Shown here piece by piece: positions 1 to 6,168 of a stretch of DNA of 6,168 nt (the stretch's first letter is position 1; each line of letters begins with the position of its first letter). The notes below the pieces were generated by a model. That model searched no databases. It had not been told where the DNA came from and saw nothing but the letters and a program-made list of their open reading frames with translations. Made by a program: the position numbers and the translations under genes. The stretch comes from Cyrtobacter comes. Its GTDB lineage: Bacteria > Pseudomonadota > Alphaproteobacteria > Rickettsiales > Midichloriaceae. The DNA lies in assembly GCF_034470605.1 (NCBI RefSeq), contig NZ_JARGYT010000072.1, positions 1 to 6,168 of the forward strand, written 5' to 3'.

Positions 1-1
1 G

Positions 2-73
2 GCTCAAGCTAAACAAATACGACGCGCAAATCAATGCTTTATTGACGAACTATTTAACACATATATGACATGA
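2..73 (+). CDS. Possible 3' end of an unidentified gene (partial)
   Basis: An open frame enters from the left edge and ends at a TGA at 71-73, giving 23 residues that finish in ELFNTYMT. The residues are mixed polar and charged (QIRR, FIDELF), like an ordinary soluble protein end, and the codons are a little richer in G+C than the surrounding spacer. It would converge on the addB-like gene, with 48 bases between the two stops. I do not recognise the product. A frame this short could be open by chance, so this is only a candidate. Confidence 0.25.
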   Translation, partial: AQAKQIRRANQCFIDELFNTYMT

Positions 74-121
74 CATTTTATGACGGATTAGATATATATA
101 ATACTCTTTAATACATGTGTT

Positions 122-1930
122 TTATGTATTGGCTTTGTCTTCAGTAAAAATAAAATCACCGCTCCAAAAGTGCTTAATGGCTAGCTCTAGGTTTTTTTTA
201 ACGTAATCTATATCAATTTTAACTACCCTTTCCTCAAATGAATAGGTTTTTAAATCTAGTTTTAGGTATAGAAATTTAATATCTTTGTTCTTAAATTTCT
301 GATTATTGTTAAGTACATATGCATAGACGGGTAATTGAGGCTCTAAGCCTCTTGAAATGGATTCAAGGCTGGGTAATGAGCCGGTTTTATAATCTATGAC
401 TCTAATACTACCATCTTCTAGAAAATCTATCCTATCTATTTTTGCATAAATAGTGATAGATTTATCATCTTCATAAAAATATTCACATTCTGCATAAAAT
501 TCTGTATAGGTTTCTAGGATTATATCCTGTGTTTGATATGTTAAAAAGCTTTTAGCTAGTTTTTTAGCATTAATATCTATTTCACAACTATGTTTTATGA
601 TTGCGGCCTCCAGTATTTTCTTAAATTTTAGTATATAATCTTTTTCACTTAGAGATATCTCTAAAGTTGCTGCTTCCTCTAGTGCCTTATGAATAGTGAT
701 ACCTAATAAAGATTTTTTGCTACTTACTTCTTCTGCTTTAATACCCAAAATATATTTTATATAGTACTGGTAAGGCTCATTCATTAGCAGCTTTAAACCT
801 GTTGCCGATATTTTCTTTGGCATTAAATCTTGCGGTATTTTGATACCACAAGATTTAGTTGAGCTATATTTTATATTGTTTGTTCTATTAGCCTTACATA
901 ACCAAATAGGTGGTTCTCCTATACATGAAATTATTGAGTTTTCCTTTGTAAATATTTTTGCCAATCCTGGGTAAAATTTACTAGGGTTGGTAAATGAATC
1001 ACTTAAGGAAAGTACGATATATTGTTCAAAATTACAAAATCTCAATTTTTGTATATCTAATACAAATAACTCTGCATTTGTATTAATAAATCCTTTATCC
1101 CTAAAAGATTCTAGACTATCTATATAAGAAATTATTTTCTTTTGTTTTAAAAGAGATAATTTATAGAAAATCTTTTCTAAGCTATTGATAGGAAGAATTT
1201 TTTTAAATGTATTAATATGTATTTCTGTATCTTTTATATGGTTATTTTTTGCCTTTTCTAAAATACTTATTATCGTATTTTCATTCATATTAGGTAATAA
1301 CCGTAGTAAATCAGATATCAAATCTTCGCTTATTCCAATTCCACAAAGGTAATTTCCTATAATAATAAATACCTGCATATCACGGGTGTGGTTATTGCTA
1401 AAGCTAGATGCAGTAGTTCCTATACTTTGTAACAAAGATACAACTAAATCTGTATGATTTTGATCTTGTGTTACTATGCATATTTTTTTTCTCGAATTTT
1501 CTTTTAAAAAATCTACGAGCCATAAAAATTCATCTAATTGATTTGAGAATAATTTATAATTATTTTCATAATTTACTTTTCCAGAAAGTATATGGGATAC
1601 CAAATAATCATTATCTTCATATAAAAAAGGCTCAATGATCTTATAATTATTTATCATATTTTTTAGATCTTGCTCCCAAAACTTAAAATCTGGTATAGAG
1701 CTTAGTGCAATAATAGATTTTTCTGTCTCTAAACTAGGTGAAAAATTAATAGGGGTAGTGAATATAGGCGTATATAGCCCTGATTCACCATAATTTGCGC
1801 AAGAAAAACCTCTATATTGAATAAATTCCCTTTCTTCTTGCGAGGCTGTAATAAATGCAACATTATTATATAGCTCTATACAGCTTTTTAAAAAATCACG
1901 GCTACTTGGTATTAATACCACTTCTATCAT
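122..1930 (-). CDS. addB: AddB-like PD-(D/E)XK nuclease, shortened (double-strand break repair)
   Basis: A 602-residue protein whose C-terminal third (about 374-600) is a RecB/AddB-type PD-(D/E)XK nuclease. Visible motifs are SATG at 375 and PYQYYIKYILGI at 386-397, G410 with H414 in GITIHKALEEA, catalytic D499 in KIDRID, D513 and K515 in DYKTG, and Q532 with Y536 in the QxxxY motif. DYKTG followed by SLPS and PQLP resembles the alphaproteobacterial AddB form. Residues 130-175 (KKICIVTQD, then LLQSIG) resemble the second half of the inactive helicase part of AddB. AddB normally has about 1000 residues, so roughly 400 of the N-terminal region are missing or condensed. I see no Walker A motif and no C-terminal iron-sulfur cysteine cluster. 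In the family, AddB works with AddA to resect double-strand ends for RecA; AddA is not in this window. The ATG at 1928-1930 has a good AAGGAAA ribosome binding site. It is the last gene of the recJ-gpsA cluster, 16 bases after gpsA. The nuclease call is firm; the AddB assignment is less so, and it could be a stand-alone RecB-like nuclease. Confidence 0.75.
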   Translation of the reverse strand: MIEVVLIPSSRDFLKSCIELYNNVAFITASQEEREFIQYRGFSCANYGESGLYTPIFTTPINFSPSLETEKSIIALSSIPDFKFWEQDLKNMINNYKIIEPFLYEDNDYLVSHILSGKVNYENNYKLFSNQLDEFLWLVDFLKENSRKKICIVTQDQNHTDLVVSLLQSIGTTASSFSNNHTRDMQVFIIIGNYLCGIGISEDLISDLLRLLPNMNENTIISILEKAKNNHIKDTEIHINTFKKILPINSLEKIFYKLSLLKQKKIISYIDSLESFRDKGFINTNAELFVLDIQKLRFCNFEQYIVLSLSDSFTNPSKFYPGLAKIFTKENSIISCIGEPPIWLCKANRTNNIKYSSTKSCGIKIPQDLMPKKISATGLKLLMNEPYQYYIKYILGIKAEEVSSKKSLLGITIHKALEEAATLEISLSEKDYILKFKKILEAAIIKHSCEIDINAKKLAKSFLTYQTQDIILETYTEFYAECEYFYEDDKSITIYAKIDRIDFLEDGSIRVIDYKTGSLPSLESISRGLEPQLPVYAYVLNNNQKFKNKDIKFLYLKLDLKTYSFEERVVKIDIDYVKKNLELAIKHFWSGDFIFTEDKANT

Positions 1931-1934
1931 GTAG

Positions 1935-1941
1935 TTTCCTT
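1935..1941 (-). promoter_or_regulatory. Ribosome binding site of the addB-like gene
   Basis: The minus strand reads AAGGAAA, then CTAC, then ATG. This is a near-consensus Shine-Dalgarno site. It lies in the 16-base gap after the gpsA stop and supports the ATG at 1928-1930 as the true start. The short N-terminus therefore does not look like a mis-called start. Confidence 0.7.
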
Positions 1942-1946
1942 AATTT

Positions 1947-2843
1947 TTAAAATATTGCTTGAAGAAGAATATCTGTAGGAGCATCTTCGAATAAGATCTT
2001 ATAAATTGCTTTAATTATCTGGCTATGAGTATTTTTTTCTCTTAGCAGTAATGATGTATTATATCCTTCAACAGTTTTGCCAGTTAATGCTTTCGTGATA
2101 CATCCATATTTTACAACGTCATAACCAAAAGACGTGTTTCTTGAAACTAGACTATTGCAAGTAAGCATTAAATCTCCGATACCAGCGAGGCTGAAAGTTG
2201 TCTCCCTCTCTCCGCCAAACATCTCAACAATATCCCCCATTTCAAGTAAAGCTTTTGTGATCATAGCGCAATGTGTATTTTCCCTAAACCCCATACCTTT
2301 TAGCATTCCAGACGCTATGGCAAAAACATTTTTAATAGCGCCGCAAATTTGTGCCCCTATTATATCTGTAGAGTAGTGAAGTTTTATATAATCCATTGAG
2401 CTTTTCGCCTTAAGAAATAATTCTTTAGATTTACTTGCAAGAAGTGATGAAGTTGGCATCTTTTCCATTACTTCAGAAGCAAAATTAGGTCCAGAGAGAA
2501 TCCCTATTTGACTTTTGGGGTAATGAAGCGCTACTAAGTCAGAGAGCAAAAAAACATCATCTTGTGAAAAGCCCTTGGTACATATTACAATATCTGGATT
2601 ATTTGATGAATAATTCTTTATCTCTAAGATTGTATTTTTGAAGAAACAAGAGGGTGTGGTGATGAATATGCAATCTAAATCAGATAAATATTCAAAATTA
2701 TTAGTTATAAATGATACGTTTTTAGGCAAGTTTTCGATGTTATTTCTTGAAAAAAGTATTACTTTGCTTGAATTTTGAAGACTGGCAACAGCTAAGCCCC
2801 ATGCCCCACCTCCAATAATTCCTACTTTTCTATAATTGTTCAT
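1947..2843 (-). CDS. gpsA: Glycerol-3-phosphate dehydrogenase [NAD(P)+]
   Basis: GpsA is a cytosolic enzyme that reduces dihydroxyacetone phosphate to sn-glycerol 3-phosphate with NAD(P)H, supplying the backbone for phospholipids. The Rossmann fold starts at once with VGIIGGGAWG (residues 7-16). Further family marks are CTKGF (88-92, K90), SGPNFASEV (117-125), the catalytic lysine K171 in GAIKNV, GIGDLMLTC (221-229, D224), SRN (234-236) and the VEG motif (258-260) near the C-terminus. At 298 residues it is shorter than the usual 320-340, but both domains and the normal end are present, so it looks complete and compact. The ATG at 2841-2843 lies inside the 3' end of recJ, with a 14-base overlap. 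No strong Shine-Dalgarno site precedes it (only a GAAG-like stretch inside recJ), which suggests translation coupled to recJ. The addB-like gene follows 16 bases after the stop. Confidence 0.97.
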   Translation of the reverse strand: MNNYRKVGIIGGGAWGLAVASLQNSSKVILFSRNNIENLPKNVSFITNNFEYLSDLDCIFITTPSCFFKNTILEIKNYSSNNPDIVICTKGFSQDDVFLLSDLVALHYPKSQIGILSGPNFASEVMEKMPTSSLLASKSKELFLKAKSSMDYIKLHYSTDIIGAQICGAIKNVFAIASGMLKGMGFRENTHCAMITKALLEMGDIVEMFGGERETTFSLAGIGDLMLTCNSLVSRNTSFGYDVVKYGCITKALTGKTVEGYNTSLLLREKNTHSQIIKAIYKILFEDAPTDILLQAIF

Positions 2844-4605
2844 AAATTATATCTTCTATAATAAAATCAGCTCTATCAGATCTATCTCTTTGAATATAGC
2901 CAGAAATTGAAACATTTTTGCCAAGTAGGTCCTGAAGCCTTTTCATTTCATCGGTATTTTGTATGAATATAGAGCAATAAAGGCTAGAGACAGAGCTACC
3001 CATAAATACATCAGATACTTTCAGCCTGGCAAAGTTGTCTGTCTTTATATCTATGCACTGTAGCTTAACATCTAAAATTGCAAATTTAGGAATTTCATTA
3101 TGTGGCCCAAACGGAGAGAGCGCCTCTATATCTACTAATATACTTTCGTTGACTGCGGATGTTGATATGAGCATGTCAATATCTAGAAATGATGCAAGTT
3201 CTAGTGCTTCAGAGGCGTTGCAATACTTTAATATTCTCTCAATTATATATTCTTTAAATTTTTCTATATTTTCTTTTTTTAACGAGAATCCACCAGCCAT
3301 TGCATGGCCGCCGCCTGTTAATAAAATAAAGTTATCTTTTGCTAAATTTATTATTTTACCAAAATCGACGCCCGGAATAGATCTTGCAGATCCACTGCAG
3401 GATCCATCCTCTTTGCAAGAGATAACAACCGCTGGTCTCTTATATTTATCCTTTAACCTACTTGCAATTATGCCAACTATCCCAATATACCACTCTCCAT
3501 ATGCAAAAACTAATGGGTCACCATCTTTTATCTGAGATTCAATATATTGAACAGCTTCCTCAACGGCTGCTTTCTCTATTTCTCTTCTTTCTAAGTTTAG
3601 CTTATTTAACTCTATGGCAATACTTCTGGCTTTTAAATAATCATTAGATGTGAGTAGCATGGTTCCAAGCTCACTTCTAGATAATCTACCGCCTGCATTG
3701 ATTCTTGGGCCTAGGGCATAACATATATGAGATTCTGTAATTTTATTTTTTATATTAGAGATATCTATAAGCTCGGCTATTCCTTTGTTTTGTCTCTTGT
3801 TTATAAGAGATAGGCCCTTTTTTACAAAAATTCTATTTATATTTATAAGCGGCATTACATCGCAGATTGTACCTAAGGCGACCAAATCTAAGAATTGCAT
3901 GAGGTCAATATCTTCTTTTAAGTACTCTCTGCACACAAGTTCTTTTTTCAGTGCTATTATAAATAGAAAGGTTACTGTAACAGCTGCGATTTCTTTATAT
4001 GGATAAAGGTCATCAGGGCGTTTGGGGTTTATTATAGAGTGCGCATTTGGTAGTATATCAGGTACCATATGATGGTCTATGACTATTACATCTATATCAT
4101 TAGAATTAGCAAGCTCAATAGGTTCATGGGCGGATACACCGCAATCCAGAGTTATTATCAAATCCGCGCCCTTTTTTATTATCTGTTCAAATGCTATTTT
4201 ACTAGGGCCATAACCCTCTTTTATTCTATCTGGTATATAAACATCTGGTTTAAAATTTATTTTTTCTAAAAACTTGAATAAAACTGCCGCAGAGGATGCT
4301 CCATCAACATCATAATCAGCGAATATCGTAATTTTTTGACCACTCAATATTGCATCAGCAGTCCTAGCTACTGCCTTTTGCATATCTTGTAGTATAAAAG
4401 GGCTTGGTAGTGTATCATAAAGCTTGGCTTTTAAGAATAGATTTGCGGATTCCTCTGAAAGAATATGTCTATTAACCAATAGCTTAGATAGGATGTCTGA
4501 AATTTTTAGTTTTTGTTTTAGTAATTCCTTTACTCTCTCATTTTCTTTTTTTACGCTCCATTTTAGATTCCGCATGGAGACCATTTTGGCATTAAACAAA
4601 TCCAC
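2830..4605 (-). CDS. recJ: Single-stranded-DNA-specific exonuclease RecJ
   Basis: RecJ degrades single-stranded DNA 5' to 3' in recombination and mismatch or base excision repair. The DHH phosphoesterase core is complete: motif I ADYDVDG (96-102, D97/D99/D101), motif II LDCG (D154), motif III DHH (177-179) and motif IV GTICD (D249). GPRINAGGRL follows at 299-308. The DHHA1 domain has SGSARSIPGVD (404-414) and GGGHAMAGG (431-439, H434), and a C-terminal OB-like region covers about 490-591. All metal ligands typical of the family are present and the 591-residue length is normal, so it should be active. The start is a GTG at 4603-4605, chosen because the minus strand carries AGGAG eight bases upstream. 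In-frame ATGs at residues 8 and 11 are closer to where many RecJ proteins begin but have no comparable ribosome site. It is the first gene of the recJ-gpsA-addB cluster and overlaps gpsA by 14 bases. Confidence 0.97.
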   Translation of the reverse strand: MDLFNAKMVSMRNLKWSVKKENERVKELLKQKLKISDILSKLLVNRHILSEESANLFLKAKLYDTLPSPFILQDMQKAVARTADAILSGQKITIFADYDVDGASSAAVLFKFLEKINFKPDVYIPDRIKEGYGPSKIAFEQIIKKGADLIITLDCGVSAHEPIELANSNDIDVIVIDHHMVPDILPNAHSIINPKRPDDLYPYKEIAAVTVTFLFIIALKKELVCREYLKEDIDLMQFLDLVALGTICDVMPLININRIFVKKGLSLINKRQNKGIAELIDISNIKNKITESHICYALGPRINAGGRLSRSELGTMLLTSNDYLKARSIAIELNKLNLERREIEKAAVEEAVQYIESQIKDGDPLVFAYGEWYIGIVGIIASRLKDKYKRPAVVISCKEDGSCSGSARSIPGVDFGKIINLAKDNFILLTGGGHAMAGGFSLKKENIEKFKEYIIERILKYCNASEALELASFLDIDMLISTSAVNESILVDIEALSPFGPHNEIPKFAILDVKLQCIDIKTDNFARLKVSDVFMGSSVSSLYCSIFIQNTDEMKRLQDLLGKNVSISGYIQRDRSDRADFIIEDIIYEQL

Positions 4606-4613
4606 TTATAAGA

Positions 4614-4618
4614 CTCCT
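4614..4618 (-). promoter_or_regulatory. Ribosome binding site of recJ (supports a GTG start)
   Basis: The minus strand reads AGGAG followed by eight bases and then GTG (4603-4605). This is the strongest Shine-Dalgarno match in the window, and it selects the GTG over the downstream ATG codons at residues 8 and 11 of RecJ. Confidence 0.7.
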
Positions 4619-4625
4619 AACCAAC

Positions 4626-4645
4626 TATAATCAAGGATGATTATA
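4626..4645. promoter_or_regulatory. Perfect inverted repeat overlapping a likely recJ -10 box
   Basis: TATAATCA and TGATTATA form a perfect 8-bp inverted repeat around a 4-base centre (AGGA on the plus strand). Read on the minus strand, the arm at 4640-4645 is TATAAT, a consensus -10 box preceded by TG. A transcript would start near 4633 and leave a leader of roughly 28 bases carrying the AGGAG site of recJ, which is a sensible layout. The matching -35 region (around 4663-4668) is poor. The repeat could be an operator over the promoter or simply an AT-rich coincidence; no regulator is visible. Confidence 0.4.
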
Positions 4646-4712
4646 CAGAAATATAGTAATTATGCACTGTGATTTTGGGCGCTAGAGCAATATAAAGAAG
4701 CTTAATAATGCA

Positions 4713-4741
4713 TTGAGAATATTTATATAGAGATAAATTAT
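4713..4741 (+). promoter_or_regulatory. Weak candidate promoter of the C48-like protease gene
   Basis: TTGAGA (4713-4718) is four-of-six like a -35 box. It is followed 15-17 bases later by TAAATT or AATTAT (4734-4741). It lies about 65 bases before the ATG at 4806 on the right strand. The spacer is so AT-rich that such matches are expected by chance, so this is only the best of several poor candidates. Confidence 0.2.
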
Positions 4742-4805
4742 TATAGACATATATAAGCAAATAATTAATATATACAATAACCATCTGATTTTAGTGTGTA
4801 TAAGT

Positions 4806-6083
4806 ATGAAATCTTCGAATTCTGGTGAGCAGCAAGATGATATATGGCAAGGTGGATTTGAGGAGCTTGATATATTGGCAAATAATAACTCATCAAATAG
4901 AAAATACTTGTATAGTATGAAGGATATGAGTGGAATGGTGGCAAAAGTTAGGCTGGATTCGCTTGAGCCGCTGGATGGTTTTATAAATCAAGGTGAGGAG
5001 TTTACGCCTAATAAACAAGGTATATTTCTTGCTTCTCCACAATTTATAATGGATGGAGGTGAGGTGGCTAATACCCTTGTATATATAGGAGATGATATAA
5101 AAAGGTTTGCTAATAGATTAGAGCAGGAGACGGCGGGAAGAGTGGATTTAAAATTAATAACGATTCCGCTGTACTATAAAGAGCATTGGAGGGCTGTGAT
5201 AATAGAAATAGATCATGATAAAAAGAATTTTCATATACAATTTCATGATCCTCTAGGGGAATTTAGGCAGGATTTGAAAGATAAAGTTATGGTAACTCTT
5301 AAAGATTCACTGAAATATTACTCTTCTAGCTTTCTTGGAAAGAGCGAATTATCGGATAAAGATTTTCAACAGAGTGAAAATAAAATTGTTCAGCAGGGTC
5401 GAGGGAACGGGTGGGATTGTGGCACTATAAGCGTTCAAAATATAACAGATTACATAAATAATTTTAAAAGTGGCAATGATATAACTCAAACAAAATTCAG
5501 GATAGATCAAGCAGATACTAATGCTAAACAGTTAGATGATTGCAGAATTGAGCAAATAAAAAATTTATATATAGTACAAAATGGCGCGGAAATGCCTCAG
5601 CGCAATGTTAATACAATTAAAAATGCATGGGCCAAACAACAAGCTAAAGAACATGATAATGCGGTCATTAGTGGTAAAAGTGATAATAATATAGTGGAGC
5701 AAGGTAATGCCGTAGTGCGGAGTAATGCTGCAGAGCAAGGTAATGCCGTAGTGCCAGGTAATGCTGTAGAGCAAGGTAATGCTATAGTGCGGAGTAATGC
5801 AGGTGGATCAGATATTAAAAGTACTGCAAATAGTCAAGAAAAGGGGTATATATTATCTTTGATAGAAAAAATTATTAATATAGTTTCTGGGGTTAACAAA
5901 TTGCTATCTGAATATTTTGGTAAGCAGAATATTTCAATGCAAGATAATGATGTTAAGCAACAAATTGAAAAACCACAAATTAGTGATCAAAAAATCATAC
6001 GTGCTAACTCAGAATCAGTTACTAAATCACAAAGTTTTGTAGAAAAAATAGAATCTAGTAAGGATAAGAATAGGCACTGTTAA
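4806..6083 (+). CDS. Predicted Ulp1/SENP-like (C48, clan CE) cysteine protease with repeat region; probably 3'-truncated
   Basis: A 425-residue protein counted from the ATG at 4806; an in-frame GTG at 4794 would add four residues, and neither start has a clear Shine-Dalgarno site. Residues 75-225 carry clan CE marks: H127 in EHWRAVIIEID, D148 in FHDPLG, Q196/Q197, then C205 in NGWDCG (bases 5418-5420). Order and spacing fit the His-Asp-Gln-Cys active site of Ulp1/SENP peptidases, which remove SUMO, ubiquitin or NEDD8; bacterial members are mostly proteins delivered into eukaryotic cells (Orientia OtDUB and Wolbachia CifB contain such domains). A host-directed role is therefore inferred. No signal peptide or membrane segment is seen. 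After the protease come a linker, three 12-residue repeats (298-333), an amphipathic helix (347-372) and a polar Gln/Lys/Ser-rich tail. The last residues RHC and the stop come from the apparent IS terminus, so the original C-terminus, where type IV secretion signals often lie, is probably lost. A YopJ-type (C55) acetyltransferase is a less likely alternative. Confidence 0.75.
   Translation: MKSSNSGEQQDDIWQGGFEELDILANNNSSNRKYLYSMKDMSGMVAKVRLDSLEPLDGFINQGEEFTPNKQGIFLASPQFIMDGGEVANTLVYIGDDIKRFANRLEQETAGRVDLKLITIPLYYKEHWRAVIIEIDHDKKNFHIQFHDPLGEFRQDLKDKVMVTLKDSLKYYSSSFLGKSELSDKDFQQSENKIVQQGRGNGWDCGTISVQNITDYINNFKSGNDITQTKFRIDQADTNAKQLDDCRIEQIKNLYIVQNGAEMPQRNVNTIKNAWAKQQAKEHDNAVISGKSDNNIVEQGNAVVRSNAAEQGNAVVPGNAVEQGNAIVRSNAGGSDIKSTANSQEKGYILSLIEKIINIVSGVNKLLSEYFGKQNISMQDNDVKQQIEKPQISDQKIIRANSESVTKSQSFVEKIESSKDKNRHC
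5697..5804 (+). repeat. In-frame tandem repeat: 3 x 36 bp, built from 6 x 18-bp units
   Basis: Three 36-bp units (5697-5732, 5733-5768, 5769-5804) encode EQGNAVVRSNAA, EQGNAVVPGNAV and EQGNAIVRSNAG. Each splits into two related 18-bp units sharing a GGTAATGC or AGTAATGC core, giving hexapeptides such as EQGNAV and VRSNAA. The array is in frame, so gain or loss of units keeps the protein open. A degenerate relative, HDNAVISG, lies just upstream (about 5652-5675). It lies between the protease domain and the amphipathic helix and is probably a flexible linker of variable length. Confidence 0.9.
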
Positions 6084-6168
6084 CAAAGGTTGTATTTAAT
6101 AGATGCTAAAGCTATAAAGGCAAGGAAAGAGAGATCGGATTTCTCAAATCGTAATGCTAAGCGTCGAT
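6073..6168 (-). mobile_element. End of an IS5-type insertion sequence (runs off the window)
   Basis: The opposite strand encodes a transposase-like C-terminus up to the window edge. Its stop lies 8-10 bases inside GGCACTGTTAACAAAGG (6073-6089), which would be the terminal inverted repeat. The usual layout of IS5-group elements is a transposase stop within or next to the terminal repeat, and TA just before it (6071-6072) would fit a TA-type target. Only one end is visible, so the inverted repeat and the target duplication cannot be confirmed, and the boundary may be off by a few bases. Confidence 0.55.
6080..6168 (-). CDS. IS5-family transposase, C-terminal fragment (partial at window edge)
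   Basis: The last 29 codons of a minus-strand gene are visible, ending in TAA at 6080-6082. They include RRLALRFEKSD, then SFLAFIALASIKYNLC at the end. The pattern of two arginines, a short aliphatic stretch, R-F/Y-[DE]-K, then a hydrophobic helix with FLAF and LAS is characteristic of the C-terminus of IS5-type DDE transposases (typically R-Y-D-K followed by a FL-rich helix). The catalytic DDE residues would lie outside the window. The stop overlaps the stop of the convergent protease gene (6081-6083). The family is recognised from memory of the motif, not from a search. Confidence 0.6.
   Translation of the reverse strand, partial: RRLALRFEKSDLSFLAFIALASIKYNLC

Noticed and set aside
110..130. 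Inverted repeat AATACAT...ATGTATT at the addB-like stop, as a possible terminator
   Set aside because: The 7-bp stem is almost all A-T and neither side is followed by a T-run on the transcribed strand, so it is not a convincing intrinsic terminator.
2134..4630. Several plus-strand open frames of 61-166 codons opposite gpsA and recJ
   Set aside because: They lie antisense to gpsA and recJ, which are both complete with intact motifs, and they show no recognisable domains. They are shadows of the real genes.
4664..4680. GCACTGTGATTTTGGG in the divergent spacer, similar to the IS terminus at 6073
   Set aside because: Only seven bases (GCACTGT) match; the rest differs and no convincing transposase remnant lies beside it. 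Probably chance, though an old IS scar cannot be excluded.
4681..4690. Near-palindrome GCGCTAGAGC region as an operator
   Set aside because: The symmetry is short and imperfect, and nothing places it relative to a convincing promoter.
5565..5774. Minus-strand open frame with a repeating Ile-Thr-rich, His-Tyr pattern opposite the repeats
   Set aside because: It is the antisense shadow of the 18-bp repeat array: its periodicity follows the plus-strand repeats exactly, it has no ribosome site, and the plus-strand frame carries a recognisable protein.
1..6168. CRISPR array, tRNA or rRNA genes, riboswitch
   Set aside because: No spaced direct repeats, no tRNA-like cloverleaf or CCA-type ends and no rRNA-like conserved stretches were seen; the only tandem repeats are the in-frame coding units at 5697-5804.

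Overview
The window is AT-rich and looks like the genome of an alphaproteobacterial obligate intracellular bacterium, most likely of the order Rickettsiales. This is inferred from four things: compact housekeeping genes, an AddB-type nuclease whose active-site region resembles the alphaproteobacterial form, a predicted eukaryote-directed Ulp1/C48-type cysteine protease, and an insertion sequence beside that protease. Genus and species cannot be told from the sequence alone.

Left and centre (about 1-4650): a three-gene minus-strand cluster reads recJ (2830-4605), gpsA (1947-2843), addB-like (122-1930). The recJ and gpsA reading frames overlap by 14 bases, and gpsA and the addB-like gene are 16 bases apart, so they are probably co-transcribed from a promoter just upstream of recJ. 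RecJ (5'-3' single-strand DNA exonuclease) and the AddB-like PD-(D/E)XK nuclease both belong to DNA repair and recombination. GpsA makes sn-glycerol 3-phosphate for phospholipid synthesis. The AddB-like protein is much shorter than ordinary AddB but keeps all nuclease motifs. At the extreme left edge a short plus-strand reading frame (ending at 73) may be the 3' end of a gene outside the window.

Divergent spacer (4606-4805): this holds the recJ leader, with a strong Shine-Dalgarno site for a GTG start and a perfect 8-bp inverted repeat overlapping a TATAAT-like -10 box. It should also hold the promoter of the plus-strand gene, which is not clear.

Right (4806-6168): a plus-strand gene encodes a predicted clan CE (Ulp1/SENP-like, C48) cysteine protease with a recognisable His/Asp/Gln/Cys active site. 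It is followed by an in-frame array of 18-bp/36-bp repeats, an amphipathic helix and a polar tail. The tail runs directly into what looks like the end of an IS5-type insertion sequence, whose transposase C-terminus is encoded on the opposite strand up to the window edge. The last three codons and the stop of the protease gene seem to be supplied by the IS terminus, so the protease gene is probably truncated at its 3' end. This accessory region (candidate host-directed protease, repeats, mobile element) is the most interesting part of the window.
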